Source: Chryseobacterium sp. JJR-5R (GTDB lineage: Bacteria; Bacteroidota; Bacteroidia; Flavobacteriales; Weeksellaceae). Taken from it: 64,000 nt of DNA. The notes beneath the pieces are model-generated. The model made no database searches. It worked only from the letters and a program-made list of their open reading frames with translations, and had not been told where the DNA came from. A program made the translations under genes and the position numbers. The stretch lies in the NCBI RefSeq assembly GCF_034047335.1, contig NZ_CP139137.1, forward strand, positions 3,968,001 through 4,032,000, given 5' to 3'. Numbering within the stretch: position 1 is the first letter of the stretch; every line of letters starts with the position of its first letter. Below, piece after piece: positions 19,835 to 29,233 of this stretch.

Positions 19835-21115
19835 TTAATTGATCACATCAAATCTTGTATATTCAGCAATCTTCTTTGGAAGTTTAATACCTTCCGCAGT
19901 CTGGTTGTTCTCCAGCAATGCCGCCATAATTCTTGGCAGTGCCATCGCAGAACCGTTCAGCGTATGGACGAGCTGGGATTTTCCGTCTGCTTTGTAACGG
20001 CACTTCAGCCTGTTGGCCTGGAATGTTTCAAAATTAGAAACAGAACTTACTTCCAGCCACATTTCCTGGGCGGCGCTCCACACCTCGAAATCATAAGTCA
20101 TGGCAGAAGCAAAACCGGTATCGCCACCACAAAGCCTTAACACCCTGTAAGGAAGCTCAAGGTCAGTTAATATTTCTTTAATATGCTCTACCATTTCTTC
20201 CAGGACCGCATAAGAATTTTCAGGTTTTTCAATCCGTACGATCTCTACTTTCTCAAACTGATGGAGACGGTTCAGTCCTCTTACATGGGCTCCATAACTC
20301 CCCGCTTCCCTTCTGTAGCATTGAGAGAAAGCTGTGTTTTTTATCGGAAGCTCTTTTTCTTCAAACAGAACATCACGGTAAAGATTGGTTACCGGAACCT
20401 CTGCTGTCGGGATCAGAAAAAGAGTCTCAGCAGTTGTATTATTGGCAATTTCATACATTTGCCCTTCTTTATCCGGAAGCTGCCCCGTTCCATATCCGGA
20501 AGCTTCATTGATTACGTGAGGAGGATTCACTTCCATATAGCCTTTCTCTACATTTTTATCCAGGAAATACTGAACCAAAGCCCTCTGCAGTCTTGCTCCT
20601 TTTCCAAGATAAACGGGGAAACCGGCACCTGCAATCTTTACACCCAGTTCAAAATCAATCAGGTTGTATTTTTTCGCCAGTTCCCAGTGAGGGATCGCAC
20701 CTTCACCAAGCCCTTCCACATCATGAGACTGATAAATGGTCTCATTGTCTTCTGCAGAAGCCCCGCTTTTTACCAGTTCGTACGGAATGTTCGGGAGCTG
20801 ATATAAAATAGTGAGTAGATCTTTTTCTCTTGTATCCAACTGAGATTTCAATTGTGATGTCGATTCTTTAAGCTGTGCGGTTTTAGATTTTGCGGCTTCA
20901 GCTTCTTCTTTTTTCCCTTCTTTCATCAAAAGCCCGATTTCCTTGGAAATTTTATTGCTCTCGGAAAGCTGGGAATCCAGTTCAAACTGAATTTTTTTTC
21001 TGTCATCGTCAGTAGCAATAGCCTCATCTACCAACTCAAGATTCCTGAACTGTCTTTTTTTAAGACCTTCTAAAACGCGCTCTTTGTTGTCGCGCAAAAA
21101 ATTGACTTGTAACAT
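19835..21115 (-). CDS. serS: Seryl-tRNA synthetase
   Basis: Charges tRNA-Ser. The 426-residue class II synthetase has an N-terminal coiled-coil arm (about 25-110, with many Lys/Glu heptads) and a catalytic core with motif 2 FSQCYRREAGSYG and motif 3 NGSAMALPRIMAALLE. The serine-site TAEVPVTNLYRD and the ATP-site VSSVSNFETFQANR are present. Length is normal. It has its own upstream -7 box. Confidence 0.98.
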   Translation of the reverse strand: MLQVNFLRDNKERVLEGLKKRQFRNLELVDEAIATDDDRKKIQFELDSQLSESNKISKEIGLLMKEGKKEEAEAAKSKTAQLKESTSQLKSQLDTREKDLLTILYQLPNIPYELVKSGASAEDNETIYQSHDVEGLGEGAIPHWELAKKYNLIDFELGVKIAGAGFPVYLGKGARLQRALVQYFLDKNVEKGYMEVNPPHVINEASGYGTGQLPDKEGQMYEIANNTTAETLFLIPTAEVPVTNLYRDVLFEEKELPIKNTAFSQCYRREAGSYGAHVRGLNRLHQFEKVEIVRIEKPENSYAVLEEMVEHIKEILTDLELPYRVLRLCGGDTGFASAMTYDFEVWSAAQEMWLEVSSVSNFETFQANRLKCRYKADGKSQLVHTLNGSAMALPRIMAALLENNQTAEGIKLPKKIAEYTRFDVIN

Positions 21116-21169
21116 TTTATTTAGATGTTAGTGATTATAATGTTGTGCATTGAAATGCCAACAGTTTTG

Positions 21170-21177
21170 CAAATGTA
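21170..21177 (-). promoter_or_regulatory. Candidate -7 box of serS
   Basis: TACATTTG on the minus strand matches TAnnTTTG. The predicted start is about 21163, giving a leader of about 48 bases before the serS ATG. No clear -33 element is seen. Confidence 0.45.
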
Positions 21178-21182
21178 TAAAA

Positions 21183-21686
21183 TTATTTTACGATTGTCAC
21201 TACGTTCGGCACACCGTCCTGCTTGGTAAATCTCAGCGTATCATTGTAATAGACTTTCGAGACTTCGAAAACGCTTGGTGTCATGCGGTACTGCACTTCA
21301 AGTTTATCATTGATGGTATCCAGAATGGTATTATTGAGCCTTTTGATCAGTGAAACCGTAATGACTGAATGGTATGTCTTATTTTCAGGATTAAGGGTAT
21401 CCAGCCCTATCCTTCTGGCCCCCGCAATATATTCTATGAAAAGTGTAGAATCCGCTGTTGCCCTGAGTGAAGTATTAACAGGAGCAAGATCTGCCACTCC
21501 ATTCACATCATTCATGGAATAGGTAAAATAGGTTACACCTGCTTTGTTGTTAAGAAGATCCCGCCCGGTGCCGTTTTTCATATAAATATTTAAAATCTGA
21601 TCAATTCTCTGCACGTCGTCATCGTCCGTCTTGCAGCTCAGGAATGCACAGAAAATCACCAGAAATCCAAAAATAATATTTCTCAT
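21183..21686 (-). CDS. Putative lipoprotein, unknown function
   Basis: A 167-residue protein with a lipoprotein signal: MRNIIFGFLVIFCAFLSC, lipobox AFLSC, followed by an Asp-rich segment (KTDDDD) typical of Bacteroidota surface or outer-membrane lipoproteins. The mature part is beta-rich with no motif that I recognise. I chose the ATG at 21686; an in-frame TTG three codons upstream is less likely. It is read toward serS and ends 67 bases before that gene's start. Confidence 0.75.
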   Translation of the reverse strand: MRNIIFGFLVIFCAFLSCKTDDDDVQRIDQILNIYMKNGTGRDLLNNKAGVTYFTYSMNDVNGVADLAPVNTSLRATADSTLFIEYIAGARRIGLDTLNPENKTYHSVITVSLIKRLNNTILDTINDKLEVQYRMTPSVFEVSKVYYNDTLRFTKQDGVPNVVTIVK

Positions 21687-21776
21687 TTCACACAAAGATA
21701 AAAACTTATTTTAATTTTACTGCTGATTTATCCGAGCTTTGGAATTATTTGCTTTCAGCCCAGTTCCGGATCTGAA

Positions 21777-23030
21777 TTATCTTCTCAGAAACTTTTTCAG
21801 TAAAAGGTTCATTTCAACCCTGGAGAGTATAAAATCATGGATATGGAATTCCGTAATCTGATAAAACCTCCAGAACAGCAAAGCAGATGAAAGGCAATAT
21901 GACGCCGAAGTAATTATACATGCACCACGGATTCCCCATTTGGGAATGACAAAAACTGAAGAAATAACCGTAAAAACAAGCCCGATGACCGACTTTACAT
22001 TTAAAATCCTCAGCTTATTGATTCCGGCAAAATAATACCCGATGATATTGCTTACGGCAATGGCTAAAATTCCGGGTGAAAGATACAGGACAATCTCTTT
22101 AGTCTGGCTGAAATCCTTCCCGAAAACCAGGGAATAAAGCTTTGCAGGAATCATCAGCATTATTGTAATAAATAACAAAGTAACTAAAAAGCTTACCCGT
22201 AATGAAACTTTGGTTTTTTCAATAGCTTCATCAGAATTTTTATTATTGAGGACATCCGCATACAGCACTACGGAAAGGCTTCGGCTTACCGTCCAGATCG
22301 CTTCGGAAAAGGCAATGCCTACGGAAAAAATACCGACACTTATAATTCCTCTGAAATATTCCAGAAAATAAAAGGACAGCCTGTTATTCAAAAATTGTAA
22401 AAAAGTACTCAGCTGGATTTTCCAGCCGTAATTAAATAACCTGCCTACTGTTTTTCCGGAAAATGAAATCTGCTTTAAATTACAATATTTAAGGACCTGA
22501 AAAGTGCTCATAAGAAATAAAATCCCGAAGCAGCAGATCTGAGCCATAAAATAGGCATTAACAGAAGTGATCTTAACAGCATACACGATGATGATGATAA
22601 ATACAATGTGGATAACCTGTTGTAAAACAGTATAAAGATTAAACATTTTCATATTCTGCTGCCCGACAAATAAATTAACGTTGGCGGCGAGGAGCGAAGA
22701 TAAAACGGAGAGAGCCATCAGGTACCTGGAATATTCCGAAGCATGATTAAAGCTGAAAATTAGAGGCACTGAAATTCCCATGGCAACTGACCACAGATAG
22801 GCAAAAGGGAGGATTTCTTCCGTTTTGTATTTTGAAGCAAAATAACTCATGCTGCTTCCTACAAAAATATTGGCGAAAAAACTGATGATGGTAAGGTCTG
22901 CAATAACAATGGAAATGATGCCCTTCCCTTCACTACCCCACCTATTGGCGGAGTAAACAACCAGCCCGAAATTTAATATTAAAATCAGAAACCGGGAAAC
23001 AAGCGTTTTCAAAATCGTCTTCTGCTTCAT
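21777..23030 (-). CDS. Polysaccharide flippase, Wzx/MATE-like
   Basis: A 417-residue integral membrane protein with about 12 helices and the general pattern of the oligosaccharide flippase (MOP/Wzx) family: an N-terminal amphipathic helix, SANRWGSEGKGIISIVIAD near residue 30 and FNYGWKIQLSTFLQFLNNRL in the middle. It should flip lipid-linked sugar units to the periplasm. Its start overlaps the stop of a glycosyltransferase gene by four bases, so the two form an operon for a surface polysaccharide. Confidence 0.82.
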   Translation of the reverse strand: MKQKTILKTLVSRFLILILNFGLVVYSANRWGSEGKGIISIVIADLTIISFFANIFVGSSMSYFASKYKTEEILPFAYLWSVAMGISVPLIFSFNHASEYSRYLMALSVLSSLLAANVNLFVGQQNMKMFNLYTVLQQVIHIVFIIIIVYAVKITSVNAYFMAQICCFGILFLMSTFQVLKYCNLKQISFSGKTVGRLFNYGWKIQLSTFLQFLNNRLSFYFLEYFRGIISVGIFSVGIAFSEAIWTVSRSLSVVLYADVLNNKNSDEAIEKTKVSLRVSFLVTLLFITIMLMIPAKLYSLVFGKDFSQTKEIVLYLSPGILAIAVSNIIGYYFAGINKLRILNVKSVIGLVFTVISSVFVIPKWGIRGACIITSASYCLSSALLFWRFYQITEFHIHDFILSRVEMNLLLKKFLRR

Positions 23031-24163
23031 CCCGGAACTGTTGAATTTCTTACGAAGTTTACAAATGATTGCCTGATAGCATTCCAGTTATATTTTGTAT
23101 CATATTCTCTTCTGGCATTCTGCGCATGAAGTGCATACAGATCAGGATTATCTATATAATCCAGGACCAGGCCGGCAATGGCTTCGGCATCTTGGGGATT
23201 AACAAGATATCCGAATTTTGAAACATCCAGATGTAGCCTTATCGCTTTCAGATCTGTATAAATTACGGGTTTTGCGGAAGCTGCATAATAAAATATCTTA
23301 ATCGGGAGACAGTGGTGGTTTTCAAAATTCAATGCCCTTAAATCAAAACAGATATCAGCATCGGCATAAGCTTCCGTAAAAGTTTCAAAGGAGGCAGATT
23401 TTCTGATGGTCATATGTTCAAACTGATACTTAGAAACCAATTCAGCAAAATACGTCCTGTCTTTTTCTTTTCTCGCTCCTCCGATCAAAAGAACGCAGAC
23501 CTCAAGCTCAGGCCTTTTCTTCCTAACCCTGTCAACCGCCGCAAAAAAATTACCGATTCCTTTTTCTTCGGAAAACTGACCTGTATAACCTAAAGTGATT
23601 TTATTTGTTTCCGGTTTTTTACGGTTTCGATGGATATAAATATCATCCGGGTAATACGGCAAAACCATCGATTTCTTGAATGGGAAAAAGTAGGCCAGCG
23701 GAAATTTTTTCGTGTCTTCACCGAAAATATAATGGGTACTTAAAAAGCCTGCATACAGTTGAATCAGAAAAAATTTCACTGCATGAACAGCGTTAAAGGG
23801 AAATTTAAAATGTTCTACCATCCTCATGGAAGGGTACCATTCGGTTATATCATAAATAACGCTTACCTTTTTGCTTTTCCTGATCTTCCGTGTGGAAATA
23901 ACGGCTAACGGCTCGGAGCAGATAATACAGTCCGGCTGAAATTCATCAATGATTTTTCGAAAAACCGCTTTTTTTTCTTCTGTATTTTTATCTAAAACTG
24001 AACAGGACTCAATCTGAATTCCTCCAGCAATACCTTGGAATTCTGAGGAAAGACTGCTTATTTTAACCTGATGGCCCTGATCCTGTAAGGCTTTTGCCTG
24101 ATGATAGAAAATCCGGTCATCATCGTATCGGTGGGCAGTTGTTAGAAACAGAATTTTAGACAT
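23027..24163 (-). CDS. GT-B fold glycosyltransferase (family 4 type)
   Basis: A 378-residue protein with an N-terminal Rossmann domain (KILFLTTAHRYDDDRIFYHQA) and a C-terminal domain starting near residue 185 with LGYTGQFSEEKGIGNF, the nucleotide-sugar-binding start of GT-B enzymes. The E-type acceptor region near HCLPIKIFYYAASAKPVIYT fits the usual K-x-x-E-y-x-A-x-G-x-P motif in a divergent form. It probably adds a sugar to a lipid-linked or surface glycan moved by the overlapping flippase. Acceptor and donor are unknown. Confidence 0.82.
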   Translation of the reverse strand: MSKILFLTTAHRYDDDRIFYHQAKALQDQGHQVKISSLSSEFQGIAGGIQIESCSVLDKNTEEKKAVFRKIIDEFQPDCIICSEPLAVISTRKIRKSKKVSVIYDITEWYPSMRMVEHFKFPFNAVHAVKFFLIQLYAGFLSTHYIFGEDTKKFPLAYFFPFKKSMVLPYYPDDIYIHRNRKKPETNKITLGYTGQFSEEKGIGNFFAAVDRVRKKRPELEVCVLLIGGARKEKDRTYFAELVSKYQFEHMTIRKSASFETFTEAYADADICFDLRALNFENHHCLPIKIFYYAASAKPVIYTDLKAIRLHLDVSKFGYLVNPQDAEAIAGLVLDYIDNPDLYALHAQNARREYDTKYNWNAIRQSFVNFVRNSTVPG

Positions 24164-24192
24164 TTTTTCAGGATTTCAGGATCAAAATATTG

Positions 24193-24200
24193 CAAATATA
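24193..24200 (-). promoter_or_regulatory. Candidate -7 box of the glycosyltransferase-flippase operon
   Basis: TATATTTG on the minus strand, about 30 bases before the start codon, matches TAnnTTTG exactly. Confidence 0.5.
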
Positions 24201-24208
24201 CTTAAAGC

Positions 24209-24232
24209 AAAAAAAAGTAGACTGCTCCACTT
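24209..24232 (-). terminator. Terminator after the 24256-24744 gene
   Basis: On the minus strand AAGTGGA and TCTACTT (one G-T pair) form a 7-bp stem with a four-base loop followed by eight T. It ends the operon that begins with the MCE gene. Confidence 0.7.
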
Positions 24233-24255
24233 TTTTTTTTACTCATATTTGTTAA

Positions 24256-24744
24256 TTATTTGATGGAAGCCGCCCAGCTCCTGTCAAGCGGTAAAAGAAA
24301 ATTCCCTATAAATTCCAGATAGGTGTTCTTTGAGAAATCAAAGACCTGAATATCTCTGGAAACTTCTCCGCTTCTTACTTTATTTTTAAAGTCAATAAGC
24401 TTCAGTGTCTTTACTTCATTGTTTTCAATAAAACAGGCTTTCATCCTGTCAAACAGGCCAAGCCGGTATTGTTCGTCAATTTCCCTCATTACTTTACCCA
24501 ATGCATCAATACTGCATCCGGAAGCCATTTCCTTCTCTTCATCAACACAAATAATGATGAACTGATTTTTCTCAATCTTAAAAGATGATGAAAGCGGTTT
24601 GCCGTGGGCAGCCCAGTTTGCCAAGAAATCAAAAAGCTTTTCCGTAATTGCTTTTGCTTCCTTTGTTTCCAGCGGCCTGGATGCCGGATATATGATAACC
24701 CTATAATCGTTGGTCTCTACTATGTTTGATTCTTCAATCTTCAT
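24256..24744 (-). CDS. Conserved flavobacterial protein, unknown function (often mislabelled ABC ATPase)
   Basis: A 162-residue soluble protein. It resembles a short family common in Flavobacteriia that databases often label ABC transporter ATPase; the recognisable parts are VIIYPASRPLETKEA, FLANWAAHGKPLSSSFKIEKNQF and a C-terminal DRSW. There is no Walker A, Walker B or ABC signature, so that name is not supported. It is the last gene of an operon with an MCE protein, two Fe-S proteins and a membrane glycosyltransferase-like protein. Function unknown. Confidence 0.7.
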   Translation of the reverse strand: MKIEESNIVETNDYRVIIYPASRPLETKEAKAITEKLFDFLANWAAHGKPLSSSFKIEKNQFIIICVDEEKEMASGCSIDALGKVMREIDEQYRLGLFDRMKACFIENNEVKTLKLIDFKNKVRSGEVSRDIQVFDFSKNTYLEFIGNFLLPLDRSWAASIK

Positions 24745-24768
24745 TTCTGATAAATTTAAAGGATAAAA

Positions 24769-25908
24769 TTACGCAATTTTCCTGAGTCTGAAACTATTGT
24801 ATTTTTTTCCTGCCGCCCAGAGGAATACCACAAAAAGCATCATGATAAACCCGAAGAAGAACCTCAGTCCTGATGAATGCGGGAAAAATATGAACTTAAT
24901 GTAAATATTGGTAAAAATCAGCAATGAGCAAATCCTGATCCACGGGTCTTTTGAACACCAGAATGTCAATCCTACCAATAGTAATGACGTAAGCGTTACT
25001 TTTTTAAAATAGATGATTTTACTGAAAAAAACTTCAAAATATTCTTTTGCACCGAAATCAGGCGGCGGCCCGGAGATAAAGTGTCGCCTGTGGATAAAAG
25101 TATCGTAAAAGAGATGCTTCCAACCCGGATAATGACAGATTTTAATGATAATTATATACAGAACCAGAAGAATAAAACCCTGGACTGCAAAACTGAAATT
25201 CAGTTTTTTGTTTTTATAATACTCATATAATCCTTTAACAGCAAGATAACTTAATGTAAGCGGAATATAGTCAGGCCTTATAAAAATAATGGCAAACAAG
25301 ACCAGAAACATCAGCCAGGGTTCCCATTTCTGAAGCAGACCGATCATAAATACCAGCAAAAACTGGAAAATGAATATATCGGGCGTTGAGATTCGCGACA
25401 TATAAGTCATAGGAGGCAAAATAATAATGCCAACCGTTATCACACCTGCCAGAAAATAATTTTCGGGGAAAGTAATTTTTAATATATAAAAAAACAGGAG
25501 CCCTGAAATGAAATAAGAGATGATGCTTAGCATCAAAACAGAGTCTGGAGGCGTAAGGCCTGCTGTATACAGTGCTGAAACGGCAAAATTATACCCGACT
25601 TTAATCTGAAAATATGGCAGCTGTTCGCTGAATGCTTTGGTATTACCGGCAAAAACCTGACGTGCTTTGTCGGGAGGGTTTAGAATACCGAGAATATCTT
25701 TATATTCCGGTTCCGGGGCTTCTTTTCGGATTTCGTTATACGTAAGTATTCGGACTTTATCCTGATCATTCGGATATTTAGAGGTATATAAACAACCGAT
25801 ATATCCCGGCATATCCCAGTCGAAAATTCTGTTTGTATAATTCCAGAAGCTAAGACCGCTGACAATAATAAGTACAATAAGAAAGGAAAGCCTCCACTTT
25901 ATTTTCAT
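24769..25908 (-). CDS. Multi-helix membrane protein, possible GT-C glycosyltransferase
   Basis: A 379-residue membrane protein with about nine or ten helices. The first extracytoplasmic loop starts right after helix 1 and has an acidic motif (FDWDMPGYIG), as in GT-C enzymes that use lipid-linked sugars; the loop from about 35 to 105 is long and polar. No clear family can be named. It lies 38 bases after the CCG-domain gene and 24 bases before the next gene, in the same operon. Confidence 0.6.
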   Translation of the reverse strand: MKIKWRLSFLIVLIIVSGLSFWNYTNRIFDWDMPGYIGCLYTSKYPNDQDKVRILTYNEIRKEAPEPEYKDILGILNPPDKARQVFAGNTKAFSEQLPYFQIKVGYNFAVSALYTAGLTPPDSVLMLSIISYFISGLLFFYILKITFPENYFLAGVITVGIIILPPMTYMSRISTPDIFIFQFLLVFMIGLLQKWEPWLMFLVLFAIIFIRPDYIPLTLSYLAVKGLYEYYKNKKLNFSFAVQGFILLVLYIIIIKICHYPGWKHLFYDTFIHRRHFISGPPPDFGAKEYFEVFFSKIIYFKKVTLTSLLLVGLTFWCSKDPWIRICSLLIFTNIYIKFIFFPHSSGLRFFFGFIMMLFVVFLWAAGKKYNSFRLRKIA

Positions 25909-25946
25909 AAGATATTAAGATCAATCATTTAAGATTCATTATTATC

Positions 25947-26732
25947 CTATAAATCTTCTGCTTCTGCCAAAAGCTCAACGATATCTTTTACGGCAACTTC
26001 TGAATTTTTATTAAAATGTTTTACTCCGTCTGTTAACATCGTATTACAGAACGGACAGCCTGTTGCAATTACTTTAGGCTCAAAAGATAGCGCTTCTTCT
26101 GTTCTTTCAATATTTACATCCTTATCACCTTTTTCCGGTTCTTTGAACATCTGTGCACCACCGGCACCACAGCAGAGGCCATTGGTTTTGCAACGCTTCA
26201 TTTCCACCAGCTCGGCATCAAGCTTTTCGAGCAGCATCCGCGGTGCTTCATATTCATTGTTTGCTCTTCCCAGATAGCATGGATCATGAAAAGTAATCTT
26301 CTTACCTCTGAAGGCACCTCCCTCAATTTTCAGGCGGCCTTCTTCCATCAGATTCTTGAGAAACTGGGTATGGTGGAGCACCTCATAATGTCCTCCCAGG
26401 CTCGGATATTCATTTTTCAGGGTATTAAAACAGTGTGGGCAGGCCGTAACGATTTTTTTAACTTCATATGCATTCAGCACTTCAATGTTTGTTAAAGCCA
26501 TCATCTGAAATACAAATTCATTTCCGGCACGTTTCGCAGGATCTCCCGTACAGCTTTCTTCCTGTCCTAAAACAGCAAATTCAACCCCGATTTTATTCAG
26601 TATTTTGCAAAATGCTTTCGTAATCTTTTTAGCACGGTCATCGAAACTTCCGGCACAGCCCACCCAGAATAAAACTTCCGGGGCCTTTCCTTCGGCAGCG
26701 TATTCTGCCATGGTTTTTATATTGAAATCCAT
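25947..26732 (-). CDS. CCG-domain Fe-S protein (HdrB/LutA/GlpC-like)
   Basis: A 261-residue protein with two cysteine-rich CCG repeats: the first around CPHCFNTLKNEYP and HDPCYLGRANNEY, the second around CCGAGGAQM and GCPFCNTML. These motifs bind a non-cubane or cubane Fe-S cluster in heterodisulfide reductase subunit B and related enzymes. It follows the membrane-bound Fe-S protein in the operon by 73 bases, so the two probably form one menaquinone-linked redox complex. Its substrate is unknown. Confidence 0.88.
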   Translation of the reverse strand: MDFNIKTMAEYAAEGKAPEVLFWVGCAGSFDDRAKKITKAFCKILNKIGVEFAVLGQEESCTGDPAKRAGNEFVFQMMALTNIEVLNAYEVKKIVTACPHCFNTLKNEYPSLGGHYEVLHHTQFLKNLMEEGRLKIEGGAFRGKKITFHDPCYLGRANNEYEAPRMLLEKLDAELVEMKRCKTNGLCCGAGGAQMFKEPEKGDKDVNIERTEEALSFEPKVIATGCPFCNTMLTDGVKHFNKNSEVAVKDIVELLAEAEDL

Positions 26733-26805
26733 TTGATTTTCAGTTTATCAATATGCCACAATGTATAAGTTTTGCCTGTTATACACTGTTGCACTATTCT
26801 GTTAA

Positions 26806-28146
26806 TTAGTCATTTGCCCATTTCAGTCGATCTGCCTGGTTGTACTGCCAAGGAGCCGCATTGTTTTCAACATTCGTCATCATCAGATTCAGTTCCTGCG
26901 GTGCAGCAGACTGTTCCATGACCAGGAATCTTCTCATATCAAAAATAATTGAAAGCGGATCTAACAGTACAGGACAGGCCTCTGTACAGGCATTACATGT
27001 GGTACATGCCCAAAGCTCTTCTTTGGTAATATAATCGTTAAGGAGTTTTTTGCCGTCGTCTTCGAATTTACCGTTGTTTTTATCGATATTCCTTCCCACT
27101 TCTTCCAGACGGTCCCTGGTTTTCATTAAGATCAATCTGGGAGAAAGTTTTTTCCCGGTAATATTAGCCGGACACACCGCTGTACAACGGCCGCATTCCG
27201 TACATGAATAGGCATTCAGCAGCTGAACCTGATTAAGGTCAAATACATCTTCCGCACCGAATTTTGAAGGCGCTTCCGCCTCACCTTCTGCAGGAGCTGC
27301 ATAAGGATCCGCATTCGGATCCATCATCAGTTTGATTTCCTTAGTGACAGATTCCAGGTTATTGAACTTCCCTTTCTTCTCCAGGTTTGCAAACCATGTG
27401 CTTGGAAAAGCCAGTATAATATGTAGGTGTTTAGAATAGTAAAGATAATTCATAAAGAAAAGGATTCCTACAAAGTGAAACCACCATGCAGCCCGTTCTG
27501 TAAAAATCAGAAATCCGTTATCAAAGCTGAAAATTTCCAAAAACGGGACGAAGATCATCTGGCTTATAGGAAAAGATCCCGCCTGGTGAAAACCTTCTGC
27601 ACCTCTCATCTGTAAAATAGAATCTGAAGCGTTCATGGTAAAGAAGGCCATCATCAAGGCAAACTCGATAATCAGGATCCAGTTGGCATCCTGTTTCGGC
27701 CATCCGAACAGTTCTTTCATGGTTAATCTTTTTACCCCGTAAAAATTCCTTCGGATAAAAAACAGCACCACTCCGATAATCACCAGCAATGCTAAAACCT
27801 CTAACGTAGCTGTAAAGAAACCGTAAGAACCACTTCCGAATATGGAGAAAAGAAACCTGTGGGTTCCGAAAATCCCGTCAATAATAATTTCAATAAGTTC
27901 AATATTGATGATAATAAAGCCTACATATACAAAAAGGTGCAAAACTCCGGCAATCGGGCGTTTGACCATTTTGCTCTGGCCCATCGCCACTCTGGCCATG
28001 GTTTCCCAGCGTTCTCCTTTTCTGTCAGTCCGGTCAATTTCACGGCCCAGCCTGATATTTCTGTAGATTTTCTGCAGGCTTTTTGCAAACAGCCCAAAAC
28101 CTGCCACCAATAAAACAAGAAAAATAATAGTACTGATATATTGCAT
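26806..28146 (-). CDS. Membrane-bound 4Fe-4S protein (HdrDE/GlpC-like)
   Basis: A 446-residue protein. The N-terminal half has about five or six helices, resembling a NarI/HdrE-type quinone-reactive cytochrome domain; the C-terminal half has two 4Fe-4S motifs, CTECGRCTAVCP and CTTCNACTEACP. It should move electrons between the quinone pool and the soluble CCG subunit encoded next. The gene starts 10 bases after the MCE gene. Confidence 0.87.
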   Translation of the reverse strand: MQYISTIIFLVLLVAGFGLFAKSLQKIYRNIRLGREIDRTDRKGERWETMARVAMGQSKMVKRPIAGVLHLFVYVGFIIINIELIEIIIDGIFGTHRFLFSIFGSGSYGFFTATLEVLALLVIIGVVLFFIRRNFYGVKRLTMKELFGWPKQDANWILIIEFALMMAFFTMNASDSILQMRGAEGFHQAGSFPISQMIFVPFLEIFSFDNGFLIFTERAAWWFHFVGILFFMNYLYYSKHLHIILAFPSTWFANLEKKGKFNNLESVTKEIKLMMDPNADPYAAPAEGEAEAPSKFGAEDVFDLNQVQLLNAYSCTECGRCTAVCPANITGKKLSPRLILMKTRDRLEEVGRNIDKNNGKFEDDGKKLLNDYITKEELWACTTCNACTEACPVLLDPLSIIFDMRRFLVMEQSAAPQELNLMMTNVENNAAPWQYNQADRLKWAND

Positions 28147-28156
28147 ACCGTAAAGG

Positions 28157-29107
28157 TTATTCTTTAGAATTCTTGCCGAAGACCGAGAAATTCACGTATC
28201 GCTTAGGATTCGCTTTCACATCTTCAAGCAGGGTATTCAGGTTGGTAGATGCTGCATTCAGGTTATTGTAAAGCTGATCGTCTTTCATGATTTTACCTAA
28301 ACTTCCCTGGCCGTTATCAATCCCGGAAATTACCTGGTTCAGCTTTCCTACTGTATTGTCAAGGTTGGCAATGGTAGCATTCAGTTTTTGGGTATCGATG
28401 CTTTCTGCAAGGGTACCGTATTTGTCTAAGGTAACTTTACCGCTCTGCATGGTAAGGCTGGCATTATCAAGCACTTTCTGAAGCTTAGGATCATTGTGAC
28501 CTACCAGTGAATTGATATTTCCTGCAGTAGTTTGTAAGGCGCCTACCGTTTTATTAAGGTTGGACAGCAGCAATCTTATCTCTTCTCTGTTCTGGGCATT
28601 CACTACCTGGTTAGCACTTGACATTAAAGAATCAACACGATATAAAACGGTCTGCAACTGATCTTTTACCGGACCTACCTGAGAAGAAAGGCTTCCTAAA
28701 GTACCAAGTTTAAAAGCTCCTTTTAAGGTATCGCCATCCTTTGCCGTTACACCTCCATACATTAGATTAATCCTCATTTCTTTCCCGGACATCAGTCCCG
28801 GCTCAAAAATTTCCAGTGTTGAATTTTTTGAAAATTCAAAATTATTGTCAACTGTTATTTTTACAAGAAAATCGATTTTTCCGTCTTTGGATGTATGGGG
28901 AATAATTTTATCAACCTGCCCAACCTTCAGACCGTTAATGGAAACGGGAGAAGACTGCGCGAGTCCTTCAACGTTTTCATATTGGGCATAAAATATATTA
29001 TCGGTAGTAAAAAGGCTTCTGCCTTTCATGAACTGAAACAGCACCACAAAGCCTACAATGGCTAAAAGTGCGATTACACCAGCTTTTAATTCTTTACTGA
29101 ACTTCAC
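28157..29107 (-). CDS. MCE-family lipid transport protein (MlaD-like)
   Basis: A 316-residue protein with one N-terminal helix (about 9-27) and an MCE domain (about 38-115; FYAQYENVEGLAQSSPVSIN, LKVGQVDKI). After it comes a long helical, Asn- and Leu-rich tail that may form a coiled-coil tube, ending in SVFGKNSKE. MCE proteins bind phospholipids and carry them across the periplasm. The permease and ATPase for such a system (mlaEF) lie about 14 kb to the right, not next to it. First gene of a five-gene operon. Confidence 0.88.
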   Translation of the reverse strand: MKFSKELKAGVIALLAIVGFVVLFQFMKGRSLFTTDNIFYAQYENVEGLAQSSPVSINGLKVGQVDKIIPHTSKDGKIDFLVKITVDNNFEFSKNSTLEIFEPGLMSGKEMRINLMYGGVTAKDGDTLKGAFKLGTLGSLSSQVGPVKDQLQTVLYRVDSLMSSANQVVNAQNREEIRLLLSNLNKTVGALQTTAGNINSLVGHNDPKLQKVLDNASLTMQSGKVTLDKYGTLAESIDTQKLNATIANLDNTVGKLNQVISGIDNGQGSLGKIMKDDQLYNNLNAASTNLNTLLEDVKANPKRYVNFSVFGKNSKE

Positions 29108-29128
29108 TTGCTAAATTTTTCTAGTGAG

Positions 29129-29136
29129 CAAATATA
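29129..29136 (-). promoter_or_regulatory. Candidate -7 box of the MCE operon
   Basis: TATATTTG on the minus strand, 21 bases before the start codon. It fits the TAnnTTTG pattern; no -33 element is clear. Confidence 0.5.
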
Positions 29137-29181
29137 CTACATTTAAATTAATGTTTTTTTGTACTGCCCTGTGTTAAACAC

Positions 29182-29212
29182 AAAAAAAGCGGCAAAAACT
29201 TTGCCGCTTTTT
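29182..29212 (-). terminator. Terminator of ppiD
   Basis: AAAAAGCGGCAA and TTGCCGCTTTTT form a perfect 12-bp stem with a five-base loop; both strands have T-rich ends, so it may work in both directions. Confidence 0.9.
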
Positions 29213-29233
29213 ATCTTTATTAAAAATAATCTT

